The notes beneath the pieces were generated by a model, which saw nothing but the letters and a program-made list of their open reading frames with translations, did not search any database and was not told where the DNA came from. Source: Rhizobium sp. Root1334 (GTDB lineage: Bacteria > Pseudomonadota > Alphaproteobacteria > Rhizobiales > Rhizobiaceae). Taken from it: 64,000 bases of DNA. Each line of letters begins with the position of its first letter. Position 1 is the stretch's first letter. The stretch spans positions 186,001-250,000 of the forward strand of contig NZ_LMEY01000028.1 in NCBI RefSeq assembly GCF_001426665.1, written 5' to 3'. Shown piece after piece: positions 35,807-44,616 of the stretch. A program made the position numbers and the translations under genes.

Positions 35807-37486
35807 ATGACCAAATATCCAAAAACCGCGGGCGAAACGCTGGTCAGTATCAAAGACCTTCGGGTTACAGCCACCACCGACAGCGGCCGCACTATAGAAA
35901 TCCTCAAAGGTGTTTCCTTCAATGTCCGTCGCGGCGAGGTGCTGGCACTGATCGGCGAATCCGGTTCAGGCAAAACGACGATCGCTCTGTCGCTGCTTGC
36001 TTATGCCCGTGCGGGCTGCCATTTTTCCGGCGGCCGCGTGCTGTTTGACGGCGTCGACCTTATCACGCTCGACGAAGGCGCGCGTCGAAAACTGCGCGGC
36101 AACAAAGTGTCCTACGTTCCGCAAAGTGCGGCAGCTTCATTCAATCCGTCCAAGAAGATTATGGATCAGGTCGTCGAAGTTGCCGAAATTCACGGCATTC
36201 TCGACAAGGCATCTGCGCGTGACAAGGCGATCGGCCTGTTTAGAAGCCTCTCTCTGCCTTCGCCAGAAACGATCGGTGACCGTTATCCACATCAGGTATC
36301 GGGCGGCCAGATACAGCGCCTGGCGGCAGCGATGGCACTGCTCGGAGACCCGGAGCTGGTCGTTTTCGATGAACCGACGACGGCACTCGATGTCACCACC
36401 CAGATAGAGGTCCTGAAGGCGTTCAAGTCGGCTATTCTCGACCGCGGCATGACCGGCGTTTACGTGTCTCACGATCTGGCGGTCGTGGCGCAGATTTCCG
36501 ATCGCATCATCGTGTTGAAGGACGGCGAGATTCAGGAAGCCGGCAAGACTGAGCAGATCGTCGGAGCCCCGGCGCATCCCTATACGCAGGCGTTGATTTC
36601 GGCTTTCGAGCCGGTGGAAGCCAAAGCGGCCGGATCGCGCCTCGCCAATGGTGCGGTCTTGGAAATGCGCGATGTCGTTGCCGGCTACGGTAATATGAAA
36701 AGCGACGGCAAGCCGCATATCATCGCGGTTGACGGTGTCAGCTTTGCCCTGCAACGGGGGCATTCGCTCGGTGTGATCGGCGAATCCGGTTGCGGCAAGA
36801 GCACGCTTCTGCGCGTTGCCGCCGGCCTGCTGCCGGCGGCTTCCGGCGCCTGCGTTCTCGATGGGAAAGACCTTCGGCCGCAGGTCAGTGCCCGCAGCAA
36901 GGAAGAGTTGCGCAAAATGCAGATCGTCTTCCAATTGGCGGATACCGCACTCAATCCGGCGCAGACAGTCGGCAACATCATCGGCCGGCCACTGACCTTC
37001 TATCACGGCATGAAGGGCGAGACGCGCGACAAACAGGTGATCGAACTCCTGGACATGGTTCGCATGCCGGCGCAGTTCCGCCACCGGCTTCCGCGCGAAC
37101 TGTCGGGTGGTCAACGCCAGCGTATCAATCTTGCCCGTGCGTTGGCTGCCAAGCCCGACGTGCTGCTCTGCGACGAGATCACCTCGGCGCTGGATACCGT
37201 CGTTGCCGCCAAGGTGTTGGAACTGCTGAAGGAGCTACAGCGCGAACTGCATCTATCCTATCTGTTTGTCAGCCACGATATCCACACCGTGCAATCGCTT
37301 TGCGACGAGGTAATGGTGATGTTCGGCGGCAAGAAGCTGGAAACCTTTGCGGCGGCCGATTTGCACGCCGAGGCACGTCACCCCTACACGAAACTGCTGG
37401 CCTCGTCGCTGCCGACGCTCGATCCGGGATGGCTCGACAACCTGAAGCAGGACCCGGAACTGGTGCGCAAATTCGCTCACGCCTGA
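35807..37486 (+). CDS. Fused double ATPase of the peptide-type ABC importer (DppD-DppF type)
   Basis: 559 residues with two ATP-binding domains in one chain. The first has Walker A GESGSGKTT (about 49-57), signature VSGGQIQRL and Walker B VVFDEPTTALD. The second has GESGCGKST (about 325-333), signature [10 protein letters not shown] and Walker B LLCDEITSALD. The second Q-loop lacks the usual QDP (it reads FQLADTALNP), and its Walker B reads DEIT where DEPT is usual, so the two sites may not be equal. Last gene of the operon; ends just before a long shared hairpin. Confidence 0.95.
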   Translation: MTKYPKTAGETLVSIKDLRVTATTDSGRTIEILKGVSFNVRRGEVLALIGESGSGKTTIALSLLAYARAGCHFSGGRVLFDGVDLITLDEGARRKLRGNKVSYVPQSAAASFNPSKKIMDQVVEVAEIHGILDKASARDKAIGLFRSLSLPSPETIGDRYPHQVSGGQIQRLAAAMALLGDPELVVFDEPTTALDVTTQIEVLKAFKSAILDRGMTGVYVSHDLAVVAQISDRIIVLKDGEIQEAGKTEQIVGAPAHPYTQALISAFEPVEAKAAGSRLANGAVLEMRDVVAGYGNMKSDGKPHIIAVDGVSFALQRGHSLGVIGESGCGKSTLLRVAAGLLPAASGACVLDGKDLRPQVSARSKEELRKMQIVFQLADTALNPAQTVGNIIGRPLTFYHGMKGETRDKQVIELLDMVRMPAQFRHRLPRELSGGQRQRINLARALAAKPDVLLCDEITSALDTVVAAKVLELLKELQRELHLSYLFVSHDIHTVQSLCDEVMVMFGGKKLETFAAADLHAEARHPYTKLLASSLPTLDPGWLDNLKQDPELVRKFAHA

Positions 37487-37503
37487 CGTTGAAGATGTCG
37501 ATA

Positions 37504-37547
37504 CAAACGCACAATGGCCAGGGTCGCACCGGGCCATTGTGCGTTTG
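37504..37547. terminator. Bidirectional terminator between convergent importer and aldehyde dehydrogenase genes
   Basis: CAAACGCACAATGGCC at 37504-37519 pairs exactly with GGCCATTGTGCGTTTG at 37532-37547, a perfect 16-bp stem with a 12-nt loop. It sits midway between the two converging stops (37486 and 37553). Symmetric arms suit termination on both strands. Confidence 0.8.
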
Positions 37548-37552
37548 CGGAA

Positions 37553-39016
37553 TCAGAGGTCGATGAGGACCGATTTGGTGCGCATCGCGCCCATGTAAGC
37601 CTCGCGCCCGAGATCCTTGCCAAGGCCCGAACTCTTGTAGCCGCCGGTCGGCAGGATCATGTCGCGGGAACGACCGTAGCGGTTGACCCAGACGGTGCCG
37701 GCTTCAAGCTTGCGAGACATCCGTATCGCCCGCGATAGATCGCGGGTGAATAGACCCGATGCCAGACCGTAAGTCGGATGCGTGGCGAGTGCAGTGGCTT
37801 GTTCTTCGCTTTCAAACGTCTGGATGCTGAGAACAGGCCCAAAAATCTCTTCCGTCACCGCCGGATTGTTTTCGTCCACCCCGGCAAGGATGGTCGGAGC
37901 ATAAAAATAGCCATCGGATTCCATCCGGCAGCCACCGGCAACGATCTCGGCACCGGCAGAGCGGGCGGCATCGACGATCGTTTCGATACGGGTGATCTGT
38001 GCCTCAGAGATGATCGGCGAGTAGATCGTCCTTTCATCCCATGTCTTGCCCGGGCGCATCGCCGTCATATGACCAGCGATCTTGGCAGCGAGCTCTTCCG
38101 CCACCGGCTTTTCGGCGATCAACCTCGATCCGGCCACGCAGACCTGACCGGCATTGCCGGTGATCGACCGGGCGATACAGGCGGCGGCGAGATCGATATC
38201 GGCATCGGCAAACACCACCTGTGGGCTCTTGCCACCAAGCTCAAGCGTCATCGGCTTGATGCCGGTGCGGGCAATGTCCTGCATGATTTGCGCACCGGCG
38301 CGGGTGGAGCCGGTGAAACTGATCTTGCCGACCAACGGATGCGTGGTGATGGCAGTGCCTGTGACTGGACCATCCCCGAGCACGACATTGACGAGACCGG
38401 CGGGGATGCCAGCCCTCACTGCCAGCTCGGCGAGATAGAGCGTCGAAAAAGGCGTCATTTCCGAGGGCTTGATGACGATGCCGTTACCGGCGGCGAGAGC
38501 CGGTCCGAGCTTCCAGGCGGCCATCGAAAGCGGCACGTTCCAAGGAGCGATCGCGCCGATCACGCCATAAGGCTCGTGCAGGATCATGCCCATCTGCGCG
38601 TTGGCCGTCGGAACCACCTGACCGCCAGCCTTGTCGGCAAACTCGGCAAAGAAGCGGATGTGGTCGGCACAGGCGACCACATCGCTTTGGCGCGCTTGGG
38701 TGATCGGTCTTGTCGAGCACACGGCCTCCAACTGGGCCAGATAATCGGCGTCCTCGTCTATGAGGTCAGCCCAGCGATGCAGGGCGCGGGCGCGATCGCG
38801 GGGCATGCAGGTCGCCCAATCGGACTCGCGCTGCACCTTCGCCGAAATCCGGATGGCCTCGTCCACCAGGGCCGCATCGGCGACCGGGATGGCAGCCAGC
38901 GGTTTGCCATCGCTCGGTCGCAGGATTTCCAGCGCGTCTGCGCCTTCGACGTAACGGCCGCCGATATAATGACCTTTCGGGAGACGAAGCGTGGCAGGAT
39001 CAAAGGAGAGTGTCAT
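37553..39016 (-). CDS. NAD(P)-dependent aldehyde dehydrogenase, PuuC/BetB-like
   Basis: 487 residues. The catalytic residues are C293 (GNAGQVCVAGSRL) and the general base E259 in LELGGKSP; the NAD site shows PWNVP (about 158-162) and FTGSTRAG (about 234-241). The open frame extends ~220 codons upstream of 39016, but only the ATG there gives a family-length protein. It would oxidise an aminoaldehyde formed by amine transamination or oxidation. It is one of two aldehyde dehydrogenases in this region and is transcribed alone. Confidence 0.92.
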   Translation of the reverse strand: MTLSFDPATLRLPKGHYIGGRYVEGADALEILRPSDGKPLAAIPVADAALVDEAIRISAKVQRESDWATCMPRDRARALHRWADLIDEDADYLAQLEAVCSTRPITQARQSDVVACADHIRFFAEFADKAGGQVVPTANAQMGMILHEPYGVIGAIAPWNVPLSMAAWKLGPALAAGNGIVIKPSEMTPFSTLYLAELAVRAGIPAGLVNVVLGDGPVTGTAITTHPLVGKISFTGSTRAGAQIMQDIARTGIKPMTLELGGKSPQVVFADADIDLAAACIARSITGNAGQVCVAGSRLIAEKPVAEELAAKIAGHMTAMRPGKTWDERTIYSPIISEAQITRIETIVDAARSAGAEIVAGGCRMESDGYFYAPTILAGVDENNPAVTEEIFGPVLSIQTFESEEQATALATHPTYGLASGLFTRDLSRAIRMSRKLEAGTVWVNRYGRSRDMILPTGGYKSSGLGKDLGREAYMGAMRTKSVLIDL

Positions 39017-39277
39017 GCGCAGGTCCATCCGTTCTTGAGCAATCGGCCGACGGCGGGAGCCCGGCCATGGTGCTGACAGGCTAACGGAAAGCGCGTGGGC
39101 ATTTATGCCGTATCGGCCTTGGCCCGCCGTAGATACTGCGCATTTGCGCCTTGAGCGCCGGCCTGCTGAAATCGCTGCAGAAGAAAATGATGCGTAACCA
39201 AGATTAAAGCGCGGAAAATGCTGCCGTTCGTCTCTAGACTGTCGTTCTGTTAGAGGCGGCCATAAGCGGATACCGGG

Positions 39278-40132
39278 ATGGAAACGAGAAAAATCGACAA
39301 TTTCGAGCTTCAGCTCGTCCCTATGGAAGAGAAGCACATTCCGCGTCTGCATGAGCTTTCGATTGCCGTGAACTGGCCGCATCGCCCGGAAGATTGGGCC
39401 GTTGCGCTGGCGCTTGGTGAAGGGGTCATCGCGTTCGATGAGATCGGGAGGCCAGTGAGTTCTGCCATGCTGTTTCCACTCGGCGAAGGCGTTGCCAATA
39501 TCGGCATGGTGATCACCTCGCCACGCCTTCAGAATCATGGCGCCGCCAGATGGCTGATGGATGAAATGCTGCAGCGGACAAAAGGCAAGGTACGCCGCCT
39601 GAATGCCACCAAGGCGGCATACAATCTCTACCTTTCCATGGGTTTTCAGCCCTTTGCGCTGGTACTGCAACATCAAGGGGTGGCCATCGCACTACCGGGC
39701 GAAGACGCCCGTGTGCGCCCGATGACAGATGCGGATCGGCAGGCGGTCATCGAGACCGATCGCCGTGGTTTCGGATCGGACCGCAGCCATGTGATCGATC
39801 ATCTTCTGCCGCTGTCGGAAGCGATGGTTCTGGAAGACCATGGAAAGATCCACGGCTATGCTCTGTGTCGCCGCTTTGGCCGCGGTCATGTGCTCGGCCC
39901 GGTCGTGGCAGCAAGCGAACAAGATGCCATCAGTCTGATCCGGCCGCTGATCGCCTTGCACGAAGGCAATTTTCTGCGCATGGATACCCGCCATCCGAAC
40001 GGCCCCCTGCAGGCGGCGCTTGAACAGGCGGGGCTTGCGCTTATTGATCATGTCACCACGATGCAGTTGGAGCCGGTCGGCACAGAGCCGGAACTGACGG
40101 TGTATGGATTGGCCAACCAAGCGCTGGGATGA
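39278..40132 (+). CDS. Double-GNAT acetyltransferase-like protein, paralogue 1
   Basis: 284 residues. The N-terminal GNAT-like half (about 10-140) has IGMVITSPRLQNHGAARWLM, the acetyl-CoA region with an unusual R-L-Q-N-H-G in place of Q-x2-G-x-G. The C-terminal half (about 145-270) has the conserved FGRGHVLGPVVA and LHEGNFLRMD. It is a paralogue of 46975-47826 with the same order of motifs (WPHR-x-EDW near 35, VYGLANQAL at the end). Acceptor unknown; the first acetyl-CoA loop looks degenerate, so one half may be non-catalytic. Upstream of an Lrp regulator. Confidence 0.82.
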   Translation: METRKIDNFELQLVPMEEKHIPRLHELSIAVNWPHRPEDWAVALALGEGVIAFDEIGRPVSSAMLFPLGEGVANIGMVITSPRLQNHGAARWLMDEMLQRTKGKVRRLNATKAAYNLYLSMGFQPFALVLQHQGVAIALPGEDARVRPMTDADRQAVIETDRRGFGSDRSHVIDHLLPLSEAMVLEDHGKIHGYALCRRFGRGHVLGPVVAASEQDAISLIRPLIALHEGNFLRMDTRHPNGPLQAALEQAGLALIDHVTTMQLEPVGTEPELTVYGLANQALG

Positions 40133-40248
40133 CATAAGAGAGGTAACGGGAGGCCTGCGACACGCTCTTCGTGTTCCGGCAGGATCGCCAAGGCCCGGAT
40201 ATCACTCCGGGGATGGTCTCAAAGGCTCGATAAAACAAGGGAACGCAC

Positions 40249-40725
40249 GTGAAGCTTGATCGCATTGACATTCGGATTTTGCACGAGCTGCAGAAGAACG
40301 GCCGCCTGACCAATGTTGAACTTGCCGACCTCGTTCACCTGTCGCCCAGCCCATGCCTGATGCGGGTGAAAAAGCTGCAGCAGGTCGGTTACATTACCGG
40401 TTATTCCGCCCATATCGACCTGGCGAAGCTCGGCCCCACCGTGACGGTTTTCACCGAGGTGACGCTCAGCAATCATCGCCAGAACGATTTTTCGCGTTTT
40501 CAACAGGCGATCGAAAAGGTCGAGGAGGCAATCGAATGCCATCTCATTTCCGGCGGCTATGATTATCTGCTGAAATTCGTCACAGCCAGTATTTCCGATT
40601 ATCAGGAACTGATGGAGCGCCTGCTCGAAGCCGAGATCGGTATCGACAAATATTTCAGCTTCATCGTTATGAAATCACCCTTCGTGAAACGGCACCTGCC
40701 GCTGCGCACCCTGTTTCCAGAATAA
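40249..40725 (+). CDS. Lrp/AsnC family transcriptional regulator
   Basis: 158 residues: an AsnC-type helix-turn-helix (about 4-62; LDRIDIRILHELQKNGRLTN, LVHLSPSPCLMRV) and a RAM effector domain (about 70-150; GPTVTVFTEVTL, ECHLISGGYDYLLKF). These regulators respond to amino acids. It stands between the GNAT gene and the minus-strand dehydrogenase and could control the catabolic genes on both sides. No operator is obvious in the 115-nt upstream gap. Confidence 0.93.
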   Translation: MKLDRIDIRILHELQKNGRLTNVELADLVHLSPSPCLMRVKKLQQVGYITGYSAHIDLAKLGPTVTVFTEVTLSNHRQNDFSRFQQAIEKVEEAIECHLISGGYDYLLKFVTASISDYQELMERLLEAEIGIDKYFSFIVMKSPFVKRHLPLRTLFPE

Positions 40726-40754
40726 CGGAGCAGGCGCGTTACCTTCATCGCCTA

Positions 40755-41798
40755 TCAAGACATCTGATTGATGATTGCCTTGGTGATTTCGCCGGTCGAA
40801 TTCTGGCCCGGTTGGGTGCCGATTCCAGCTGCAGTGGCCGCTTCGATCGCAGCCATCACACGGGCGGCCGATGCGGTTTCGCCCAGATGCTCGAGCATCA
40901 TCGCTGCCGACCAGATCGTTGCAATCGGATTGGCTATGTTGAGATGGGCGATATCCGGCGCCGAACCGTGAACCGGCTCGAACATCGATGGCGCGCTGCG
41001 GTCAGGATTGATATTCGCCGAAGCCGCAAAGCCGAGTCCCCCCTGGATGGCGGCACCGAGATCGGTGAGGATATCACCAAACAGATTGGAAGCGACGACG
41101 ACATCGAGCGTTTCGGGTGCTATGACGAAACGGGCGGCAATCGCATCGACGTGATACCGCGAGACCTCGACATCCGGATATTCGGCGGCCAACTGATCGG
41201 TCACTTCGTCCCAGAACACCATCGAATATTTCTGGGCATTCGATTTGGTCACCGAAGCCAGCTTGCCGCGGCGCTTGCGAGCCTGTTCGAAACCGAAACG
41301 GAGAATGCGTTCCACACCCTTGCGGGTGAAGATCGAGGTTTCGACCGCCACTTCGTCGCTTGTGCCCTGATGCACGCGGCCACCGGCACCGGAATATTCA
41401 CCCTCGGTATTTTCGCGGATGCAGAGAATGTCGAAATCTCCGGCTCGCAGCGGGCCAACCACTCCTGGCAGAAGCCGGTGCGGACGGATGTTGGCGTATT
41501 GGGTAAAATTCTTGCGGATGGGCAGAAGCAGCCCATGCAGCGAAACCGAATCCGGAACTTTCTGCGGCCAACCAACGGCGCCGAGCAGGATGGCGTCGAA
41601 CCCACGAAGTGTCTCGATCCCGTCTTCCGGCATCATACGCCCGGTCTTCAGAAAGGTATCGCAGGACCAGTCGAACCATGTTCCGTCCAATTCAGCGCCA
41701 CCAAGCGCGCAAGCGCGTGAAACGACCTGCCAAGCCGCCTGCGTAACCGGGGTTCCTATCCCGTCACCGGGGATCAATGCAATCTTGTGAGCGCCCAT
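40755..41798 (-). CDS. Tartrate dehydrogenase/beta-isopropylmalate-dehydrogenase-like decarboxylating enzyme
   Basis: 347 residues. The isocitrate/isopropylmalate dehydrogenase signature is visible: GDGIGTPVTQ at the start, RENTEGEYSG (about 130-139), and the metal/coenzyme site NLFGDILTDLGAAIQGGLGF (about 238-257) with FEPVHGSAPDIA. The sequence WDEVTDQLAAEYPDVE and the ENTEGEYSG box favour the tartrate-dehydrogenase-like group over LeuB. Start at 41798 with a GAGGAG site; the frame continues upstream without support. Divergent from the aldehyde dehydrogenase at 41962. Confidence 0.85.
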   Translation of the reverse strand: MGAHKIALIPGDGIGTPVTQAAWQVVSRACALGGAELDGTWFDWSCDTFLKTGRMMPEDGIETLRGFDAILLGAVGWPQKVPDSVSLHGLLLPIRKNFTQYANIRPHRLLPGVVGPLRAGDFDILCIRENTEGEYSGAGGRVHQGTSDEVAVETSIFTRKGVERILRFGFEQARKRRGKLASVTKSNAQKYSMVFWDEVTDQLAAEYPDVEVSRYHVDAIAARFVIAPETLDVVVASNLFGDILTDLGAAIQGGLGFAASANINPDRSAPSMFEPVHGSAPDIAHLNIANPIATIWSAAMMLEHLGETASAARVMAAIEAATAAGIGTQPGQNSTGEITKAIINQMS

Positions 41799-41961
41799 CC
41801 GTGTCTCCTCATGTCTTTCGCACAAGGGTCGCAGACCCGCCCGTGATTTGCTGCCGGTCTCCTTCGAAAGCACAGCATATTCTGCCCACCTCCGGAAAAG
41901 AACCGCAGGATCGCCCGCGCTTTGCGTTGCACATATGGATCAAGACGAAAGGACACTTTTC

Positions 41962-43416
41962 ATGCTTGGGCTTTCCGATACCACCCTTCTGAGAACCGGC
42001 TGCCTGATTGGTGGCGAATGGCGTGATGCTTCCGATGGAGCGCGCATGGCCGTGGTCAATCCGGCAAACGGACAGATGATTGCGCATGTGCCGGACTGCA
42101 CGGCTGAAGATGCTGTCGAAGCGATTGCCGCGGCTGAAAGGGCGCTGCCGGAATGGCGTGCCCGACCGGCTGCCGAGCGTGCAAAACTGCTGGAGCGCTG
42201 GTCGGCGCTGCTGGCCGGGCATACGGAAGATCTCGCTCGTATCCTGACGCTCGAACAGGGCAAGCCGTTGACCGAAGCGCGCGGCGAAATCGCCTATGGT
42301 AATGCCTTTATCAAATGGTTCGCCGAAGAAGCGCGCCGCATCGCCGGTAGCACGATCCCGTCACCGACGGCGGGCCGCCGGATCATGGTGATGAAAGAGG
42401 CCGTGGGCGTCTGCGCCATCATCACGCCATGGAATTTCCCGAATGCGATGATCACCCGCAAGGTGGCGCCGGCACTGGCTGCCGGCTGCACGGTCGTCAT
42501 AAAGCCCTCTGACTTCACGCCGCTTTCGGCGCTGGCGCTGGCGGTTCTGGCCGAGCGTGCCGGCATTCCGGCCGGTGTCGTCAACGTGTTGACAGGCAAG
42601 CCCGAGGTGATCGGCGGTGTGCTGACATCCAGCCCGGTTGTCCGAAAACTTTCCTTTACCGGCTCGACGCGGGTTGGTTCGCTTCTGATGCAGCAATGCG
42701 CCAGCACGGTCAAACGGCTGTCGCTGGAACTCGGCGGCAACGCGCCGTTCGTTGTGTTCGACGACGCGGATCTCGATCTCGCCGTCGAAGGTGCGCTGCA
42801 GTCGAAATTCCGTAATGGCGGCCAGACCTGCGTCTGCGCCAACCGCATTCTCGTTCAATCCGGCATCTACAATGCCTTTTCGGAAAAGCTGGCGGCACGT
42901 GTTTCGGCCTTGAAGGTTGGCGACGGTCTTGCGGAGGGCATAGATATCGGGCCGATGATCAACACGGCGGCGGTGGAAAAGATCAGCCGCCACGTCGCCG
43001 ATGCGCTCGCCAAGGGCGCTAGAATTGTCTCTTCAGCCGCGCCCGGGCCTGAGGGCGCGCAGTTCGTCACGCCGGTTGTTCTGAGCGGCGCCAATATGCA
43101 GATGATGCTGGCGCAGGAAGAAACATTTGGGCCAGTGGCTCCGCTTTTCCGTTTCGACACGGAAGAGGAGGCCATCGCCATTGCCAACGATACCCCCTTC
43201 GGCCTGGCGTCCTACTTCTACACGCGCGACTTGGCACGGGCTTTTCGCGTGGGAGAAGCGCTGGAGACCGGTATGGTGGGGCTGAACACTGGCCTGATCT
43301 CGACGGAAGTTGCGCCGTTCGGAGGTATCAAACAATCGGGCCTCGGCCGCGAAGGTTCGCAGCTCGGTATCGAGGAATATCTTGAGACCAAGACGTTCCA
43401 TATCGGCGGGCTGTGA
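41962..43416 (+). CDS. NAD(P)-dependent succinate-semialdehyde-dehydrogenase-like aldehyde dehydrogenase
   Basis: 484 residues with C290 (NGGQTCVCANR) and E256 (LELGGNAP) as catalytic residues, and the coenzyme loop PWNFP (about 157-161) with FTGSTRVG. The GGQTC and ANRILVQ pattern is typical of GabD-type succinate semialdehyde dehydrogenases. The chosen ATG has AAAGGA upstream; an earlier in-frame ATG at 41935 exists. Together with the ArgE-like, M20 and GhrA-like genes on the same strand, it likely ends an amino-acid or amine breakdown route. Confidence 0.9.
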   Translation: MLGLSDTTLLRTGCLIGGEWRDASDGARMAVVNPANGQMIAHVPDCTAEDAVEAIAAAERALPEWRARPAAERAKLLERWSALLAGHTEDLARILTLEQGKPLTEARGEIAYGNAFIKWFAEEARRIAGSTIPSPTAGRRIMVMKEAVGVCAIITPWNFPNAMITRKVAPALAAGCTVVIKPSDFTPLSALALAVLAERAGIPAGVVNVLTGKPEVIGGVLTSSPVVRKLSFTGSTRVGSLLMQQCASTVKRLSLELGGNAPFVVFDDADLDLAVEGALQSKFRNGGQTCVCANRILVQSGIYNAFSEKLAARVSALKVGDGLAEGIDIGPMINTAAVEKISRHVADALAKGARIVSSAAPGPEGAQFVTPVVLSGANMQMMLAQEETFGPVAPLFRFDTEEEAIAIANDTPFGLASYFYTRDLARAFRVGEALETGMVGLNTGLISTEVAPFGGIKQSGLGREGSQLGIEEYLETKTFHIGGL

Positions 43417-43425
43417 TTGGCAAGG

Positions 43426-44589
43426 ATGATGGCCCGGATGTGTGTTCAGCAAATACTGGCGGATCTGGTGGCGATCCCTTCGCTGCCCGGCACGCCGAAT
43501 GGCGTGGTCACCGATTGCCTGCTCGCGCATCTCCAGCATGATGGCGTCGAAGTGAGCTTGCTGCCGGGGCCGGAAGGGGATCGGGCCAACCTGTTTGTGA
43601 CGATCGGCCCGCGTGACCAACCGGGTTACATCCTTTCGGGCCACAGCGATGTCGTTTCTGTCGACAATCAGATCTGGGCGACCGATCCATTTCGGCTTGC
43701 CGTGCATGGCGAAAAGCTGACAGGACGCGGCACGACCGACATGAAGGGTTTTCTCGCCTGCATGCTGGCCATGGCACCGGAGTTCGCCGCCATGCAGTTG
43801 CGCCGGCCGGTGCATCTGGCTTTTTCCTATGACGAAGAAATCGGCTGTCGCGGCGTTGGGCATATGATTGCCCGGTTGCCGGAGTTATGCGCACCGCCAA
43901 TGGGCGCTATCATCGGCGAGCCGAGCGGCATACACCCGGTTCTTTCACACAAGGGCAAGCAGGCGCTGGAACTGCGCTTCACCGGCAAGGCGGGGCATTC
44001 CTCCAATCCGACGCTCGGCGAAAATGCCATTTACGCCGCAGCCGATATGCTGCTGCATATCCGTGGCATGGCCGAGAGCATGGAACATGACGGGCCTTTT
44101 GACGCGCGGTTCATACCGGCCCATTCCACCTGTCAGGCCGGTGTCGTGCGGGGTGGAGCGGCGGTCAATATCATTCCCGATAGCGCGGAAATTCAGTTCG
44201 AAGCACGTGCGATACCGGGTATCGACCCACGTTCGCTAAGCGCGCCGATCATCGAACACATCGATGCGCTCAATGCCGAAGCGAAAACAGCGGGCCGTAA
44301 CCTCTCGGCGGCATGGCGGGAAACCTCCAGCTATCCGGCACTGCCGCCGTGTGAGGATCGAGGGTTTGTCGAGTTGATGGAAAGGCTGAGCGGCAGGTCT
44401 TCCGTGCAAGCGGTCAGTTATGGTACCGAGGCGGGCCTTTACCATCAGGCCGGCATTCCTTCGATCATTTGTGGACCGGGCGACATTGCGCGGGCGCATG
44501 GGCCGGATGAATTTATCCTTCAGTCCGAATTGCGGGATTGCATGGCGATGCTGCGCGGTCTCGGTGCGGAATTGTGCCGCGATGCCTGA
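43426..44589 (+). CDS. ArgE-like M20A deacetylase
   Basis: About 387 residues with the acetylornithine-deacetylase pattern: metal ligands in LSGHSDVVSVD, GRGTTDMKGFLA and YDEEIGCRG, the dimer-domain histidine in GKAGHSSNP, and late GTEAGLYHQ and GPDEFI. The gene begins directly after the preceding stop; ATGs at 43426, 43429 and 43438 are possible and the TTG at 43417 is also in frame. It may deacetylate an N-acylated amino acid, perhaps one produced by the GNAT proteins nearby. Cytoplasmic. Confidence 0.88.
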   Translation: MMARMCVQQILADLVAIPSLPGTPNGVVTDCLLAHLQHDGVEVSLLPGPEGDRANLFVTIGPRDQPGYILSGHSDVVSVDNQIWATDPFRLAVHGEKLTGRGTTDMKGFLACMLAMAPEFAAMQLRRPVHLAFSYDEEIGCRGVGHMIARLPELCAPPMGAIIGEPSGIHPVLSHKGKQALELRFTGKAGHSSNPTLGENAIYAAADMLLHIRGMAESMEHDGPFDARFIPAHSTCQAGVVRGGAAVNIIPDSAEIQFEARAIPGIDPRSLSAPIIEHIDALNAEAKTAGRNLSAAWRETSSYPALPPCEDRGFVELMERLSGRSSVQAVSYGTEAGLYHQAGIPSIICGPGDIARAHGPDEFILQSELRDCMAMLRGLGAELCRDA

Positions 44590-44616
44590 CAAGAACATAT
44601 CAAGGAAAGCTGCTTC

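Noticed and set aside
39017-39676. 220-codon upstream extension of the aldehyde dehydrogenase
   Set aside because: The extension crosses the start of the opposite GNAT gene and has no similarity to the family; the ATG at 39016 gives normal length.
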